Shown in pieces: positions 47,138-59,214 of a DNA stretch of 64,000 bases (position 1 is its first letter; every line of letters starts with the position of its first letter). The DNA comes from Argopecten irradians. Its lineage: Eukaryota; Mollusca; Bivalvia; Pectinida; Pectinidae. The stretch is taken from contig NC_091141.1 of NCBI RefSeq assembly GCF_041381155.1, positions 28,612,155 through 28,676,154 on the forward strand, given 5' to 3'. The notes below the pieces were generated by a model, which was given only the letters and a program-made list of their open reading frames with translations, ran no database searches and was not told the origin of the DNA. Both the position numbers and the translations under genes were made by a program.

Positions 47138-48757
47138 ACAGAAAACTGACGGTAATCAGCTCAGACGTTACTAGTAAAAGAAAAGTGACGGTAGTAAGAT
47201 CAGACGTTACAAGGAAAAGAACAGTGACGGTATTAAGGCCAAATGTTACTAGTAAAAGGAAAGTGACGGTAGTAAGGTCAGACGTTACTAGTAAAAAAAA
47301 AGTGACGGTAGTAAGATCAGACGTTACTAGTTAAAGAAAAGTGACGGTGGTAAGATCAGACGTTACTAGTAAAAGAAAAGTGACGGTATTAAGGCAAGAC
47401 GTTACTAGTAAAAGAAAAGTGACGGTAGTAAGATCAGACGTTACAAGTAAAAGAAAAGTGACGGTATTAAGGCCAGACGTTGCTAGTAAAAGAAAAGTTA
47501 CGGTAGTAAGGTCAGACGTTACTAGTAAAAAAAGTGACGGTAGTAAGGTCAGACGTTACTAGTAAAAGGAAAGTGACGGTAGTAAGGTCAGAGGTTACTT
47601 GTAAAAGAAAAGTGACGGTAGTAAGGTCAGACGTTACTAGTATAAAAGAAAAGTGACGGTAGTAAGGTCAGACGTTACTAGTAAAAGGAAAGTGACGGTA
47701 GTAAGGTCCAGACGTTACTAGTAAAAGAAAAGTGACGGTAGTAAGGTCAGACGTTACTAGTAAAAGGAAAGTGACGGTAGTAAGGTCAGACGTTACTAGT
47801 AAACAGAAAGTGACGGTAGTAAGGTCAGACGTTACTAGTAAAAGAAAGTGACGGTAGTAAGGTCAGACGTTACTAGTAAAAGGAAAGTGACGGTAGTAAG
47901 GTCAGACGTTACTAGTAAAAGGAAAGTGACGGTAGTAGTCAGACGTTACTAGTAAAGAAAGTGACGTAGTAAGTCAACGTTACTATAAAGAAAGTGACGT
48001 ATAAGGTCAGAGTACTAGTAAAAGAAAGTGACGTAGTAAGGTCAGACGTTACTAGTAAAAAAAAGTACGGAGTAAGTCAGACGTTACTAGTTAAAGAAAG
48101 TGACGTAGTAAGGTCAGACGTACTAGTAAAAGAAAGTGACGGTAGTAAGGTAGACGTTACTAGTAAGAAAGTGACGGTAGTAAGGTCAGTGACGTTAAGG
48201 TCTAGTGAAAGGAAAGTTACGGTAGTAAGGTCAAACGTTACTAGTAAAAGAAAAGTGACGGTAGTAAGGTCAGACGTTACTAGTAAAAGGAAAGTTACGG
48301 TAGTAAGGTAAGACGTTACTAGTTAAGAAAGTGACGGTAGTAAGGTCAGACGTTACTAGTAAAAGAAATTGACGGTAGTAAGGTCAGACGTTACTAGTAA
48401 AAGGAAAGTGACGGTAGTAAGGTCAGACGTTACTTGTAAAAGGAAAGTGACGGTAGTAAGGTCAGACGTTACTAGTAAAAGGAAAGTGACGGTAGTAAGG
48501 TCAGACGTTACTAGTAAAATGAAAGTGATGGTAGTAAGGTCAGACGTTACTTGTAAAAGGAAAGTGACGGTAGTAAGGTAAGACGTTACTAGTTAAGAAA
48601 GTGACGGTAGTAAGGTCAGACGTTACTATTAAAAAAGAAAGTAACGACAGTAAGGTCAGTCATTGCTAGTAAAAAGAAAATGACGGTACATGTAGTAAGG
48701 TCCGAAGATACTTGTAAAAAGGTGACGTTAGTACGGTCAGGCGTTACTAGTAAAGGA
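47138..48757. repeat. 39-bp minisatellite, about 41 copies
   Basis: Unit ACGTTACTAGTAAAAGAAAA followed by GTGACGGTAGTAAGGTCAG. The period of 39 bp equals 13 codons, so the plus strand is open over long runs with the repeated peptide SDVTSKRKVTVVR (for example 47341-47562 and 48369-48581). No start context, splice site or conserved flank supports expression. Between about 47935 and 48200 many single-base losses occur. Confidence 0.9.
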
Positions 48758-49670
48758 ACTCATAAGATGAAATATAACTGTTAATCCTCAAGAAAAGGGT
48801 ATACTCTGCATTGAAATCTGTCACGATACCTATACTATTGAACACCCAAAACGATATTCTCACTGTTACACAGTAAATGATGTTTTCTTATTAGTCAATA
48901 TTGAGTAAAAATATATCAAAACTGAGATTGAAAAAATGCTACATAAATTTTCATTATAAAACCTTACATTTTACTGCTAAACATGTAATCAATGAACTTA
49001 ATTAACTCTGGAAAAAAATAAAAATATTGTTGGTATATGGGCCAGAAATAAAATTAACTACAGTAACAAAAAATCATTAATGATCTCGCAGTTTGATAAT
49101 TTATTTATATCTTTAAGACTATAAACTCAATTCCGTATTAGGAATGTATGAGGAGGGCTTCATACATATGTAACAGTAAGAAAACGTGTGTCATATCGCA
49201 CGCTATATAAATAACACAATAAAATATGTTTAAATCAAAATCGATTAATGCTTTTACATTAAGTTGGGTCAAGAGATTATATCAGTCTCCGGGCAAATGG
49301 AAAGTTCTTGTTACTAAATTATAAATTGTTATAAATTTGTATAGAACAATCAATATCGGAGGGATGTAATAAAAAAAAGATGTAATATTTTGTTTTAGAA
49401 GGGTGCACTTTTATTTCACTTAAAGGGAGGTAACTCGTACAAACATTCGTCTGGCATTTGATTGGATTTTTTTATTAAAGATCTTAATCCAAAAACAATA
49501 TATAAATGTAATTGTATTGTATGAGTAATTAAAAAAAAACTTTGAAAAATTATCCTTTTGAAATTGAAGAAAACTTATTGACCTCCCGCGTTTTACCAGT
49601 ACATTTTACTATATTGTTAAAAAGTCTTAAGGAACCAAAATATTTTACTTCTCATGTAACAGACTATAAG
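48758..49670. other. Non-coding interval
   Basis: AT-rich, nothing supported. Confidence 0.4.
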
Positions 49671-49819
49671 ACTCTTTCATATGTAGATATGAAGGATATG
49701 GATATTCTATCCGAGGGTCACAAAATGTATTAAAACCCGAGGCTTGCCGAGGGTTTTGCATCATTTTGTGATCCCGAGGGTAGAATATCCCTATCCTTCA
49801 TATCCACTTATGAAAGAGT
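49671..49819. mobile_element. Fold-back MITE, ACTCTTTCAT arms
   Basis: 149-bp palindrome with arms ACTCTTTCATATGTAGATAT and ATATCCACTTATGAAAGAGT, inner GATATTCTATCCGAGGGTCA and its complement, and a CCCGAGGCTTGCCGAGGG centre, the same style of centre as at 35038-35159. No coding. Confidence 0.75.
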
Positions 49820-51511
49820 ATTTTTCTTTCATACCCCGACGTTTTATTGCAATTTTACAATTATAATATCCCGCCATTTTGAAATAAATTCGAAGAAATC
49901 CACGGCTGAAAGTCAATTTTTCATACATGAAAATAACGTGATATTTTCAACAAAAATTCCGTTGTTTGCATCTTTTATAGTAAAACCAGTCAAGTTTGTG
50001 TAAAAAAAATGTTAAAATTTTACCGAGGAAATAGAAATTTTGTTGACGCTGTGACGTCACAAGGCTTTATAGCATGGGTAGCCATGCAATACAGCCTCAG
50101 GCGGCATGAGTTTATTTAGCTGCAATATTGTAGCTCAAAAGACTTTTTAACAGAAAATGGTGTCGTCCTGAAAGGTATAGTAGGCCGGGTACGTATATTC
50201 GTTCTAGAGTTTATTGCCCTAGACCAGTCAGTATTATACCCATAGGTAGGTAAGGAAAGGTTGACCGAAATTTGTAACTATTTAGTGAGGATGACTGTGC
50301 AGCCATATGTATATTACCCTTCCAATATACTATCTATCCATATTCTAACAACAAGACATGTTCTTTTCAAAGTCAGAAATATCAATTATCTAATCTGTAA
50401 TCTTTGATTTTTTTTTTGATTTTTTTTTTTTTAAATTTCAGGTAAAATAAATCTAAATACCGAAAACTATTATTTTTATTCACTTTTAATATCACCATCA
50501 CACTTATTCCCCAAATCATATTGATATTACCACAACCTGATTAAAATACAGATCACCATACAAATAACACGATGTTGTAGAGTAGTTAATGTAGTGTATA
50601 GCAATGATCTGTATTTTAATCAGATTGATATTACCATCACCATGCATCATCATATGTAATATTTGTAACAGAGAGAGAAAAACAACAGGGCACTTACTCT
50701 TTGAATGCTGTGAAGTCCAAAATCGTTTTCCAAGTTGAGACGTTCTGCTAGAAACTCTCTTCATACCTTTAACTGTAAATAAACACACATTGTTTTGGTA
50801 AGTTCACTGCTAACTACTCATTATCATGGAAAATTGACAAAGAAATAATTGCATTAATTATAAACAATACATTTATAGAACTAGTCTAAGATGTCTGTAC
50901 AAGTCATTAAATATTAATGCACTACTATATACAATGTTTGATCATTATAAAGTTCAGAAATACATATTGTTTGTAAACGGGGAAACGTAAAGAGATTTTT
51001 TTTTTAATTTGACTGGATGAAGTGGAGGAGATTTATCCAGATACATGTAAGTGTTCATTACATTAAATATCTATTTTATGTATATATATAGATATCAAAG
51101 GACCTTTGTCGAGATCCATGATATTGTGGTGTTATACCGCTTTGGTAGATTAATTAATGACCGAATCGGAAGTCCTTATTTTTGGCATTAGATATGTAAT
51201 TTCTTTGACACATGTTAAAAGAATTTACCGATGTGCATGTATATGTTAATTACAAGAAGAACGATGGCTAAAAGACGTCACCCTGAAGAACTCAACGTTT
51301 GGGTAATGACGTCACAGAAGGAATCGATGCTTTTTAAAATGGAAAGTGGAAAATGCATTGCCAATTTATAATAAAGAGAAAGTCAGAGAGGAGGAGGAAA
51401 GAAAGAGATGGATGGATGGAGGGAGGGGGTATAACAAGGGACAAAAAAGAAATATAGAGTATATTAATAAATTACAAACCTAAAAGCGATAATTGCATTT
51501 CAGTTCAATAC
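49820..51511. other. Non-coding interval with an inverted repeat
   Basis: Mostly non-coding. At 50518-50640 TGATTAAAATACAGATCA is repeated inverted as TGATCTGTATTTTAATCA, each next to a direct repeat ATTGATATTACCA. A candidate minus exon at 50698-50772 is listed separately. A purine-rich GGATGGATGGAGGGAGGG run lies near 51408-51428. Confidence 0.45.
50698..50772 (-). CDS. Candidate internal exon
   Basis: On the minus strand an acceptor TTATTTACAG is followed by 75 bases encoding GMKRVSSRTSQLGKRFWTSQ and a good donor GTAAGTGCC. Length is a multiple of three. No neighbouring exon or family was recognised; it could be chance. Confidence 0.25.
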
Positions 51512-51649
51512 ACAGGGACTTGTAACGTATGATGTGAGAAAGTCTGCTGTGTATACCTGTGTACTATATACTACATGTATATAGTATATAGGCCTAGTAC
51601 ACATGTATACACAGCAGACTTTCTCACAACCTACGTTACAAGTCCCTGT
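51512..51649. mobile_element. Fold-back MITE, ACAGGGACTTGTAACGTA arms
   Basis: 138-bp near-perfect palindrome: left arm ACAGGGACTTGTAACGTATG, right arm ACGTTACAAGTCCCTGT, with matching GAGAAAGTCTGCTGTGTATAC inside and an AT-rich TATAC centre. Flanks TTCAATA and TTCGATA might be a 7-bp target duplication with one change. Confidence 0.8.
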
Positions 51650-53692
51650 CTTCGATATTTATTTCGGTTTTAAATATGCTTCTAGTTTTAAAAATTTGAC
51701 ATGGTGTATATGAACCACCTTTTGTGTCCAGACGCTGATTATGTCTCTTAGTAATATCATATAGTTTCTTCCTACCACTTACAAAAAGGTCAAACTTCTA
51801 TCCACCTTCTAGCTGTCACATTACTATAGATAAACTAGTAAAAGTATGCATTACATTGCATGAGAGACTGAGTGTTTTGGGTTTTTTTTGTTCTGTATTG
51901 CATTCATGTCTATAGATATGTGAAAATGTGAAAAATATAACAAAACATTTTGACATAATATGAAAGTATATTTTTTAATTCTTATTTTAGTACAGATGAT
52001 CGGTACAAATTATTTACGGGGATGTATGTGGCTGTACGGGAGGATGACAGTCTATGGTAGGTCCACGCCAGGAAGTACAGGTTGTTCATAGTACTTTCTT
52101 TAAAACAATTGGGACAAGATAATGATTTAGTCTGCATTTATCATCTTACATTTTTAAAACATTTTGCGGAAGTGTACCTTTCTCTATTGGTACGTATATA
52201 GACCCCTAAATAATAACATAGTAATTATCATTTACGTAAATTTGAAGTCCATCGGAGAAAATTGATACAGCGATACTACTAACTCATAAGAGCAAAATAC
52301 CAAATCCGTTACATATTCCTCTGACGATTCAGAAACTGTGATCGTGAAGTGAACACATTTTGCCAAAAATTGATTTATATTAAAAAAAATCTCTTTTAAT
52401 GTAACCAAGAACATTTTTCAGATGGTTTGTGTTCGCAAATTTGAAATTCTGAGATGTAGGTCAAACGTCTGGAGCATAATCTCTATAACTTTAACAAAAT
52501 ATGAAATTTTGATAGTGCAGCATTATTTAATATACCACCGGAACCTGAGAATTAGATATAGTTTATATAAATGTTTTCATGAACCCAACAGAGTGGTCCA
52601 TAGACCAATTTTAGCTATCTTCAGATACCTTATATAAATTGTACACGTGTATTATACGTTTTGTCGATTTTTATCTTAAACGCCTAAAATGGTTTATGGA
52701 CACCCTGGTGGGTCAAAATGTGTATAAACTATAGATAAGTATCATGCCCCTGTGGTATTTACCGTGGTCAGGCGTGGATCGATGGCTCGGCTCGGAAGTC
52801 ATCCGTGCGTAACGTGATCGTGAGTTCATCGCGATCAGACTCCAGTACATATGTACTTCGAAAGGTGATTTCAAATTTTAGTAACATGAATAAAATATTT
52901 TTATATATAAAATATTCTGAAATATGTTTACTGTTGTACATGTATTATGTCTGAACATTATTAGACTAGAGACTTAAATGTACGAGTATGGTCCATTTTG
53001 ATGCAATTGATAATTCAATCTCATTTCTAATTTCTATCAATCGTATAGTCAGAAACGCACCTCTACCGCACACATATGAAAAATGTAGTTTTATGTTAAT
53101 TTATCATTAAACAATTGCAGAAGCAGACTTACATGATCTCGATCTCTCTAACGGGTTCGTCCATGGCACAAAGAACCTATATATAGCTACGTACCTTGGG
53201 TCAAACAGGGCGCAATTCAAGTTACCGGTAAATGATCATGGAGGACCAATGAAACAACAGATCTGCTATGACGTGATATTGACCACTAGGACATTTCGGA
53301 CAAAGGTATCTAGTATAATGATAACTCATTAATGATAAGTAAATGGAATGATCCGTACATACGAAATGTAGGGAAAATGGCATACGTATGGCCATAAGAA
53401 GGACCATTTACATCACACACTTATTAAAACATAACTATTACATCATCCATTGTTGTTACAGTCCATTATATGTAATAATGGACTGCTGACTGTCTATTAT
53501 TACGGTTAGCAGTCCATTATTAATACGAACTGTCCATTATTTTTAGATTTTTGGACAGTGTTTGTATAACTGAAAAAATAATCCAAACCAAAAATCTGGA
53601 CACCCATATTTTAATAATCAAATGGCATTTGTAACAGTAACACATATGTAGTTAAATCCGACAATTTTGCTTTTATATTGAGCAAACACTTC
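51650..53692. other. Non-coding interval with a small inverted repeat
   Basis: No supported gene. Near 53458-53570 the element CAGTCCATTAT and its complement ATAATGGACTG recur several times in both directions, forming small hairpins; this may be the end of a fold-back element. Confidence 0.4.
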
Positions 53693-55335
53693 TCAGTATT
53701 TAACATGTATCTTGACAGCACCGGTCTCGATATTTATTTCAGTGTTCCCTCCATTTGCACTTTCCAATCTGGGAACTTTGACACTGTTAGAATTTCCACT
53801 AAGAATATTGCTAATGTCACACTGCTGCTGGTCACTAGTTGCGCTTGTATGCACGAACTGCATTTGATCGGTGGCCAGTTTTTTCCGAAATCAATTGTTC
53901 ATCGATTCCGGCACCATATAGTCGTGTTGCAGCCGTAGCGCGGAGAGAATGGTTTGTATAAAATCCTTGAAACCCAGCTTGTTCACAAAGACGTTTTACG
54001 GTTTGCTGAAGGATGTGAACCCCAACTGGCGCATCCTGATACCATACATTTCCTTGAGTGTATTTCCTAGGTCTGAGGTAAAAGGCATCATTGTTACAGT
54101 TGTCAGGTCTGAAAACAAAAGGCAGATGTATTTCAACCATGTATTTAACTACAAATTTTCAGAATAGTTAATAATTACTTATCTAGGATAGTGACATATG
54201 TATGTGATAAGGATGGAGGAATTAACATACCATTTTAACAAATATTTACAGCTATATAATTATGATATACTTTAAATCGTTTTAGAATTAAACTGAAAAA
54301 CGAAATAAACTGCAGGTTTCAAGTGAGTGATGGGAATGGTTTATAACTTACCTGGCGGCAATAAATTTTGTGTTCAGTTTCACGATGCACTTCTCTGGTT
54401 GCTTTTGATTTTCATATGCCCGTGTAACTTTTGGATCCAGTTTTCTATGCATGATACCGCCACGGTTTGTTTTGGATACATCTTCAGTATACTCTAAGTA
54501 TGTACGGTTTTCAGTATCTGTTTTCACACAGATTTGAGAATGTTCTCCATATCTCAAGTTCCTGTGTTCTTGACCTGCTCGCAGAGCAAAATTCAAGCCT
54601 ATCATGAAAATCATGGTATCCAGTAGTTGTTGAGGACTATCTGAACCCAAAATAGTTTTTGTCCACAGTTTTTCCTCCTGTTCTTGGGTGATTATATCTG
54701 CTTGACGTCGCTGGAGACCGATTCCTTTTTTTTGATAATTCCTTCATTTTAGAATCTAAAACAGCTTTCAGTCCGGAGAATGTTTTGTCGTCTAAAAAGC
54801 TTACGAATCTCCCATTGGTGCGGAAATGGTGTTGAATCGATATTAACAGTTCATACATGGTGTTTGGTCTATAATCTGAACCGGCTTCATGTCTTACTTC
54901 ACCAATAAAGAAACTAAGGGCTTCATTCAGGAGGGAATCTTTCATTTCCAGAATTGGACTCGAATACTGTTTGCTCTTCGTTACACGTTCGCGCTCCTTC
55001 TGCCAATTTGCAAACAGGTTAATAGCCCAGCGAGTCTTGTTTTCAGTTTTTGCTGACTTGCCACTATCAACCATATTTTGTAGATCCACAGTGTTTAAGG
55101 GAATTCTAAAACGACTGTCCATTTTCTCCATTTCCATTGAGCATTGAACAATACTCTCATCGTCGGCTGAAGAAATATCGGAAAAAATGCTGTTTCTTAA
55201 ATTAAAATTTGGTTGCGTATTTTCCTGCATGTCTAATATATCACTTAGAACAGCATCGGTATCGGGATCTGTAGATAATTTCTCCACAAATGTTGACTGG
55301 GTTATGAAAATCGCATTAGAATCGGAATCAGACAT
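53693..55335 (-). mobile_element. Crypton-like tyrosine recombinase gene, spliced, with two frame breaks
   Basis: Minus-strand gene for a tyrosine recombinase of the Crypton type (the DUF3504 fold also found in ZMYM/QRICH1-like host proteins). The N-terminal part (55335 down to about 54730) reads ENKTRWAINLFANWQKERE, the usual core-binding entry. The catalytic part has GLNFALRAGQEHRNLRY (first Arg), TNHSLRATAATRLYGAG (HxxR), EKTGHRS (His) and VRAYKR (Tyr nucleophile). An intron at 54109-54351 (donor CCAG/GTAAGT, acceptor TTTTCAG) joins FIAAR to PDNCNND in perfect frame. Frame is lost once in an A8 run near 54727 and once near 53853, after the catalytic Tyr; the tail SDQQQCDISNILSGN continues to a stop at 53693-53695. 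A Crypton copy is more likely than a host gene, since no zinc fingers precede it. Confidence 0.75.
54109..54351 (-). other. Intron of the Crypton-like gene
   Basis: 243 bp between donor GTAAGTTATAA (GT at 54351-54350) and acceptor CCTTTTGTTTTCAG (AG at 54110-54109). Phase 2; the split arginine codon AG/A is restored on splicing. Confidence 0.75.
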
Positions 55336-55614
55336 GCTGTCCCTTCAAACTTCACCTCAGAAATGGGCAATTGAAAACTCTCAGTTGCAAGTCACAGAGC
55401 GACATTGCATGAAATACTCATGCAAATACTATATATAACATTTGTTACCTTTACCTGTCCAAAAATCGTCATGGTTGATTGAACACACTTTGATCCTAGT
55501 TTTACCTATACCAGTCCAATATCATTCCAGACTGGTTGCTCATGCATTGTTAGCTTTCAAAATCTATCGAGAGTATGCTATGTGTTAATGCAAGAGCGGG
55601 TTATGTTTTAAGTA

Positions 55615-55640
55615 GGAGAATGTCCTCAAGGACATTCTCC
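55615..55640. repeat. Perfect 12-bp-arm hairpin
   Basis: GGAGAATGTCCT, loop CA, AGGACATTCTCC. No terminator-like T run or gene end nearby; 280 bp upstream of the Crypton-like start. Significance unknown. Confidence 0.7.
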
Positions 55641-57034
55641 TTTACATAAGTTAATACATGCATATGTAAATTGACCAGAGTAACTCATTTTGTTTCTACA
55701 TATAATCCCCGTAATTATAATGTGTTTCCTGTTATCCGCAAGTAGTGCAATGACATACAAAGGGGTAATGAACAAACGAATCAACGAATAGTAAAAGACA
55801 ACATAAACACCTAAAAAATCATAATTACCAGATCGAGATTTGGAGGTTAAATGTACATTTGTATCTAAATTAGATAATGTGTTTGTTTCTAAATGCAATA
55901 CACTTCGCCGTGGAACTTACAAAACACCGGTGGTGTTTTCGACCATAGTTTTATAGTTATTATATTTATCATATCTTATCTTAGATAGATTTAGCCAACA
56001 ACTGGAGGAAGGGAAATAACTCTACCTACTGTTCCGTGGGCAACTTGAATGTTTAGATTCTTGACGGTAAATTGAACACCGAGCAAATATTTATAACATA
56101 CGCTATTTTTCTATGTAAGACAAGTGTTTCCACGAGCTTAAATAGCGTAGCCCGGTTTGTACGATTAGCCCCGGTGTATATAATTTGTGCAATATCAACT
56201 ATTTTATTTGTCTCTCTCCTCTTCTGATGACCATGAAAGGGGATTCACAACACGTCACATCCTCGATATATCAGGGATTACTACATTGATCACAGACGTA
56301 TAACCTCTCCTGGACTATCTCATAGTAAAACTGAAGGCAGTTCAGGGCAAAACAAGGCTGACGGCAGTTCCATATGGATAAATCTGTGGCACTGTTAACG
56401 GCCACACATCCACTCAAAACTCTTTTCGATAAATAGGTTGGGTTAAGTCAAAATATTTTTTTCGGACATCTTCAAGGTGAACTACATGTTGTTATCTGCA
56501 AAAAAAAACCTTGTTGCATTGTTTATTTTTTATTATTTATGAGCGAACAGAGCTTGCTGCTAAAGCTAATTTACAGAAAGCGTTAAAGGGTTGTACCAAA
56601 CTTTTCAATAGAGCGCCAATAGCCCCGAATAATGAGTTACAGACTTATCCAAACCAAAATCTGGTGGACCCTAGTACTAAACGGTGTGCAACACTGAAGT
56701 CTCAAAGGAATTTACAGTAAACATTTTGTGAAAGTTTTAAATATGGCGTACACATCTCTGACCCATTTGAATAATATTTTTATATTTGTGCTATTACGTT
56801 TACACGTGAACTACACGCCTGTTCATCGTTTGAGCAAAATCTCACATTTATAATAACCTTTTAACACTTAAATACAAATGTACGTCACATTTTATAATTT
56901 CTGTAGCACGTGTTCTTGTTTACAAACACTACGCGTATTGGTGATAGATTCGTTAAGCCTCGGTGTCATAATCGTTACAAAAATATCTCCTGTATAGTCA
57001 CTTTCAGGGATATTGGTACATCTGCTTAGCTTTA
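55641..57034. other. Mostly non-coding interval
   Basis: No family recognised. A plus-strand open frame at about 56541-56720 is listed separately. The rest is AT-rich without coding signs. Confidence 0.4.
56541..56720 (+). CDS. Unassigned protein-like open frame, possible terminal exon
   Basis: After a T-rich tract (TTTATTTTTTATTATTTATGAG) the frame reads ERTELAAKANLQKALKGCTK, then LFNRAPIAPNNELQTYPNQN and LVDPSTKRCATLKSQRNLQ and a stop. The composition is protein-like and richer in G+C than the flanks. No family recognised, and the acceptor is weak; it may be a remnant. Confidence 0.3.
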   Translation, partial: ERTELAAKANLQKALKGCTKLFNRAPIAPNNELQTYPNQNLVDPSTKRCATLKSQRNLQ

Positions 57035-57398
57035 TTAAAGATGCTCCACCGCTGACAAATGGTATTTTTTCACTATCAAAAAAGGGAGCAGACGATTTAG
57101 TATTTTTCTTCAGTTACAAAAGTTACTTACTTAACACCATTACTACTATTGAAAAGTTAGAGCTTCTAATTTTACTTAAAGTTTAAAATATGAAAAAAAA
57201 TTAATTGCATCCCGAAAAAAATCCGTGGCACTATATCCTATATGGAATGAAGAACTGATTGCGGATGCACCAAAGGCGAAATAAACTATTTCATATTATA
57301 TTTTGTGTTAAATATGCATATATGTACACGATTAAACATCAATTATTGTTCAAATGATGAATATCGTTTATGCTCTGTCTGCGGTGGAGCGTCTTTAA
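57035..57398. mobile_element. TTAA-flanked MITE, copy 2
   Basis: Same element and same length (364 bp including both TTAA) as 231-594, same orientation, with the ends AAGATGCTCCACCGCTGAC and GTCTGCGGTGGAGCGTCTT. Scattered substitutions between the copies indicate independent, not very recent insertions. Confidence 0.85.
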
Positions 57399-58059
57399 CA
57401 ATATATGTGTGATGTGAACTTTTTTTCCAGAATTCCCCAAATAACAGTGTTGTTATTGAGACAGAAATGACCCCGTATTAAATATAACTATCAAATATGT
57501 ATAAAGTACATGCAAAATACCATCAACATTCCATTTCCAGTCAAAAATATGCAGATTGGGTTCAGAAAAATGGTGTCCAGGTACGATGAATGACGAAAAC
57601 GTCATATCCTGTTGTCATTCTATAAAGACTACAGAACCAAATGATTTCCCATAGACGACAATGTTAACGTTTGCCACTGTCCAGGTTAAATGGAGTTTTT
57701 AAGCCTGGCCACACGTAACTAATTTTAAAGAAAGTCATATAATTATGTTTCCTATCACATACCTCTGAATAAAAAATAAGATCTACCATCATGTTAGACC
57801 TTAATATTGGGAATGCCATCTTATGTTGAATTCCGCACCAAAATTTGACCAATATTTTTTTTTTTAATTCCAATATTGATTACCTCCCTCTGTCAGAAAC
57901 AGACTTGAAATAATTTAACATCGGAATTTATTGCCAAACCCACATATTAAACGTTTGGAACTGATGCGCCCTGAATACCCAATCAGCAGCCTCCAAAACT
58001 TTCACCTCACTATGAAATCTTGTGCCCACAAGGGGATTTCAAGAAATCTATTTTAGGTT
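57399..58059. other. Non-coding interval
   Basis: Nothing supported. Confidence 0.4.
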
Positions 58060-58705
58060 TGATTCTATAGTCTCTATAGGAACGTCTTGGTACACTGTGA
58101 TACAGTATGACAAGTTAAAGTACGCTAAATAAGGTGCAATGTTTTGGGTATTCCTAACTAGATATACGCTTATGTATGTTCTGATACTACGCATTGATAC
58201 GCTTATTTTAGGAGTTCGATTAGTGGTAGAAATACACTGAGATACACTTTGACACACAGGGACACGCAGAACTCGACGTTGATCTAGGTTGCCCTACACT
58301 GTGTTACGTTAATGTACACTTCGGTTCCTTATCTTTGAGTCCAAGAACTCATGGGTCTGCATAGATTTCCGACAGCGTATTGAAAATCGTTCAACATTTG
58401 CTCTCGGACGTATGGGAAAGCCAACTGTCAAGAATGCAATGAACGTAAATATCGCAAGTATGACTAGGTCTTAACTATGTCACTAACCTAACTCCTAAAA
58501 TGAGTGTATCGAAGCGTAGGACAGCGTAGGACGCTATTGTGAAACCTACATAAGTGAATCTAGTAATACCCACATTACTACATCTTATCCAGTGTATCAC
58601 AACTTATTATAACGTTCTTATATCAAAGCGTACCTTTACTTCCTCGTACATGTTTAAAATACGCCACGGTGCACTAAAAGCGCAAGTATGCCCGGGCCTT
58701 AACAC
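58060..58705. mobile_element. Large imperfect inverted repeat element
   Basis: Arms of roughly 160 bp (about 58060-58222 and 58491-58650) are inverted copies: CGAACTCCTAAAATAAGCGT on one side faces TAACTCCTAAAATGAGTGT on the other, and CATAAGCG..AATACCC to CAGTGTATCAC recurs outward. A direct repeat CGCAAGTATG..CTTAAC occurs at about 58453 and 58681. Diverged, so probably old. Superfamily unknown. Confidence 0.55.
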
Positions 58706-58974
58706 AAGATGATAAATAGATCAGTCAAATATAATAAGAGGGTAAATAGATCAATCAAATATCATAAACTATGTGCTCTAGCAGACTTTTCAGCTATATG
58801 TCGAAACCATCAACCTCTCCACTGCGTCCAAACAAACAAAATATTAAATGTTGAAAACTGCATACGTTCAAATCGCCCATTGGCATTATTTCTGACAATG
58901 CTCAAAGATAACATTGATAGACTGTGCCCCACTGATGTCTCCGAACATTTCGTAGCAGATACCCGACATACCTT
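58706..58974. other. Interval with an unassigned plus open frame
   Basis: A 122-codon plus frame starts at 58709 but begins with an internal duplication (RSVKYNK / RSIKYHK), runs into the tandem repeat at 58976 and shows no motif. Not called as a gene. Confidence 0.3.
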
Positions 58975-58975
58975 T

Positions 58976-59214
58976 GACTATCCAGTTTCGATGCTCTATC
59001 TGATTTTTGTCATATTGATGGTAAACCAATGCTGTGTTACGTCTGCTAGTGTCTCCAAATTCGGAACGGGACCGTGAGGAACACGACGTAAGGAATGTTT
59101 GTGATTATCCATTTTCGACGCTCTATCTGGCCTGATGGTAAACCAATGCTGAGTCACGTCTGGTGGTGTCTCCGAGACCGGAACAGGAACGCGAGGAACA
59201 CAACGCAAGCTATG
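58976..59214. repeat. Two-copy tandem duplication (127 and 112 bp)
   Basis: GACTATCCAGTTTCGATGCT at 58976 is repeated as GATTATCCATTTTCGACGCT at 59103. Both copies contain GGTAAACCAATGCTG, TGTCTCC and AACACGACGTAAG/AACACAACGCAAG. The first copy has about 11 bases more near 59005-59016. Confidence 0.85.

Noticed and set aside
55615-55640. Perfect hairpin as a bacterial-type terminator
   Set aside because: Eukaryotic context, no T run and no gene end beside it.
58709-59077. 122-codon plus-strand frame
   Set aside because: Ends inside a tandem duplication, begins with a small duplication, and shows no motif or splice signals.
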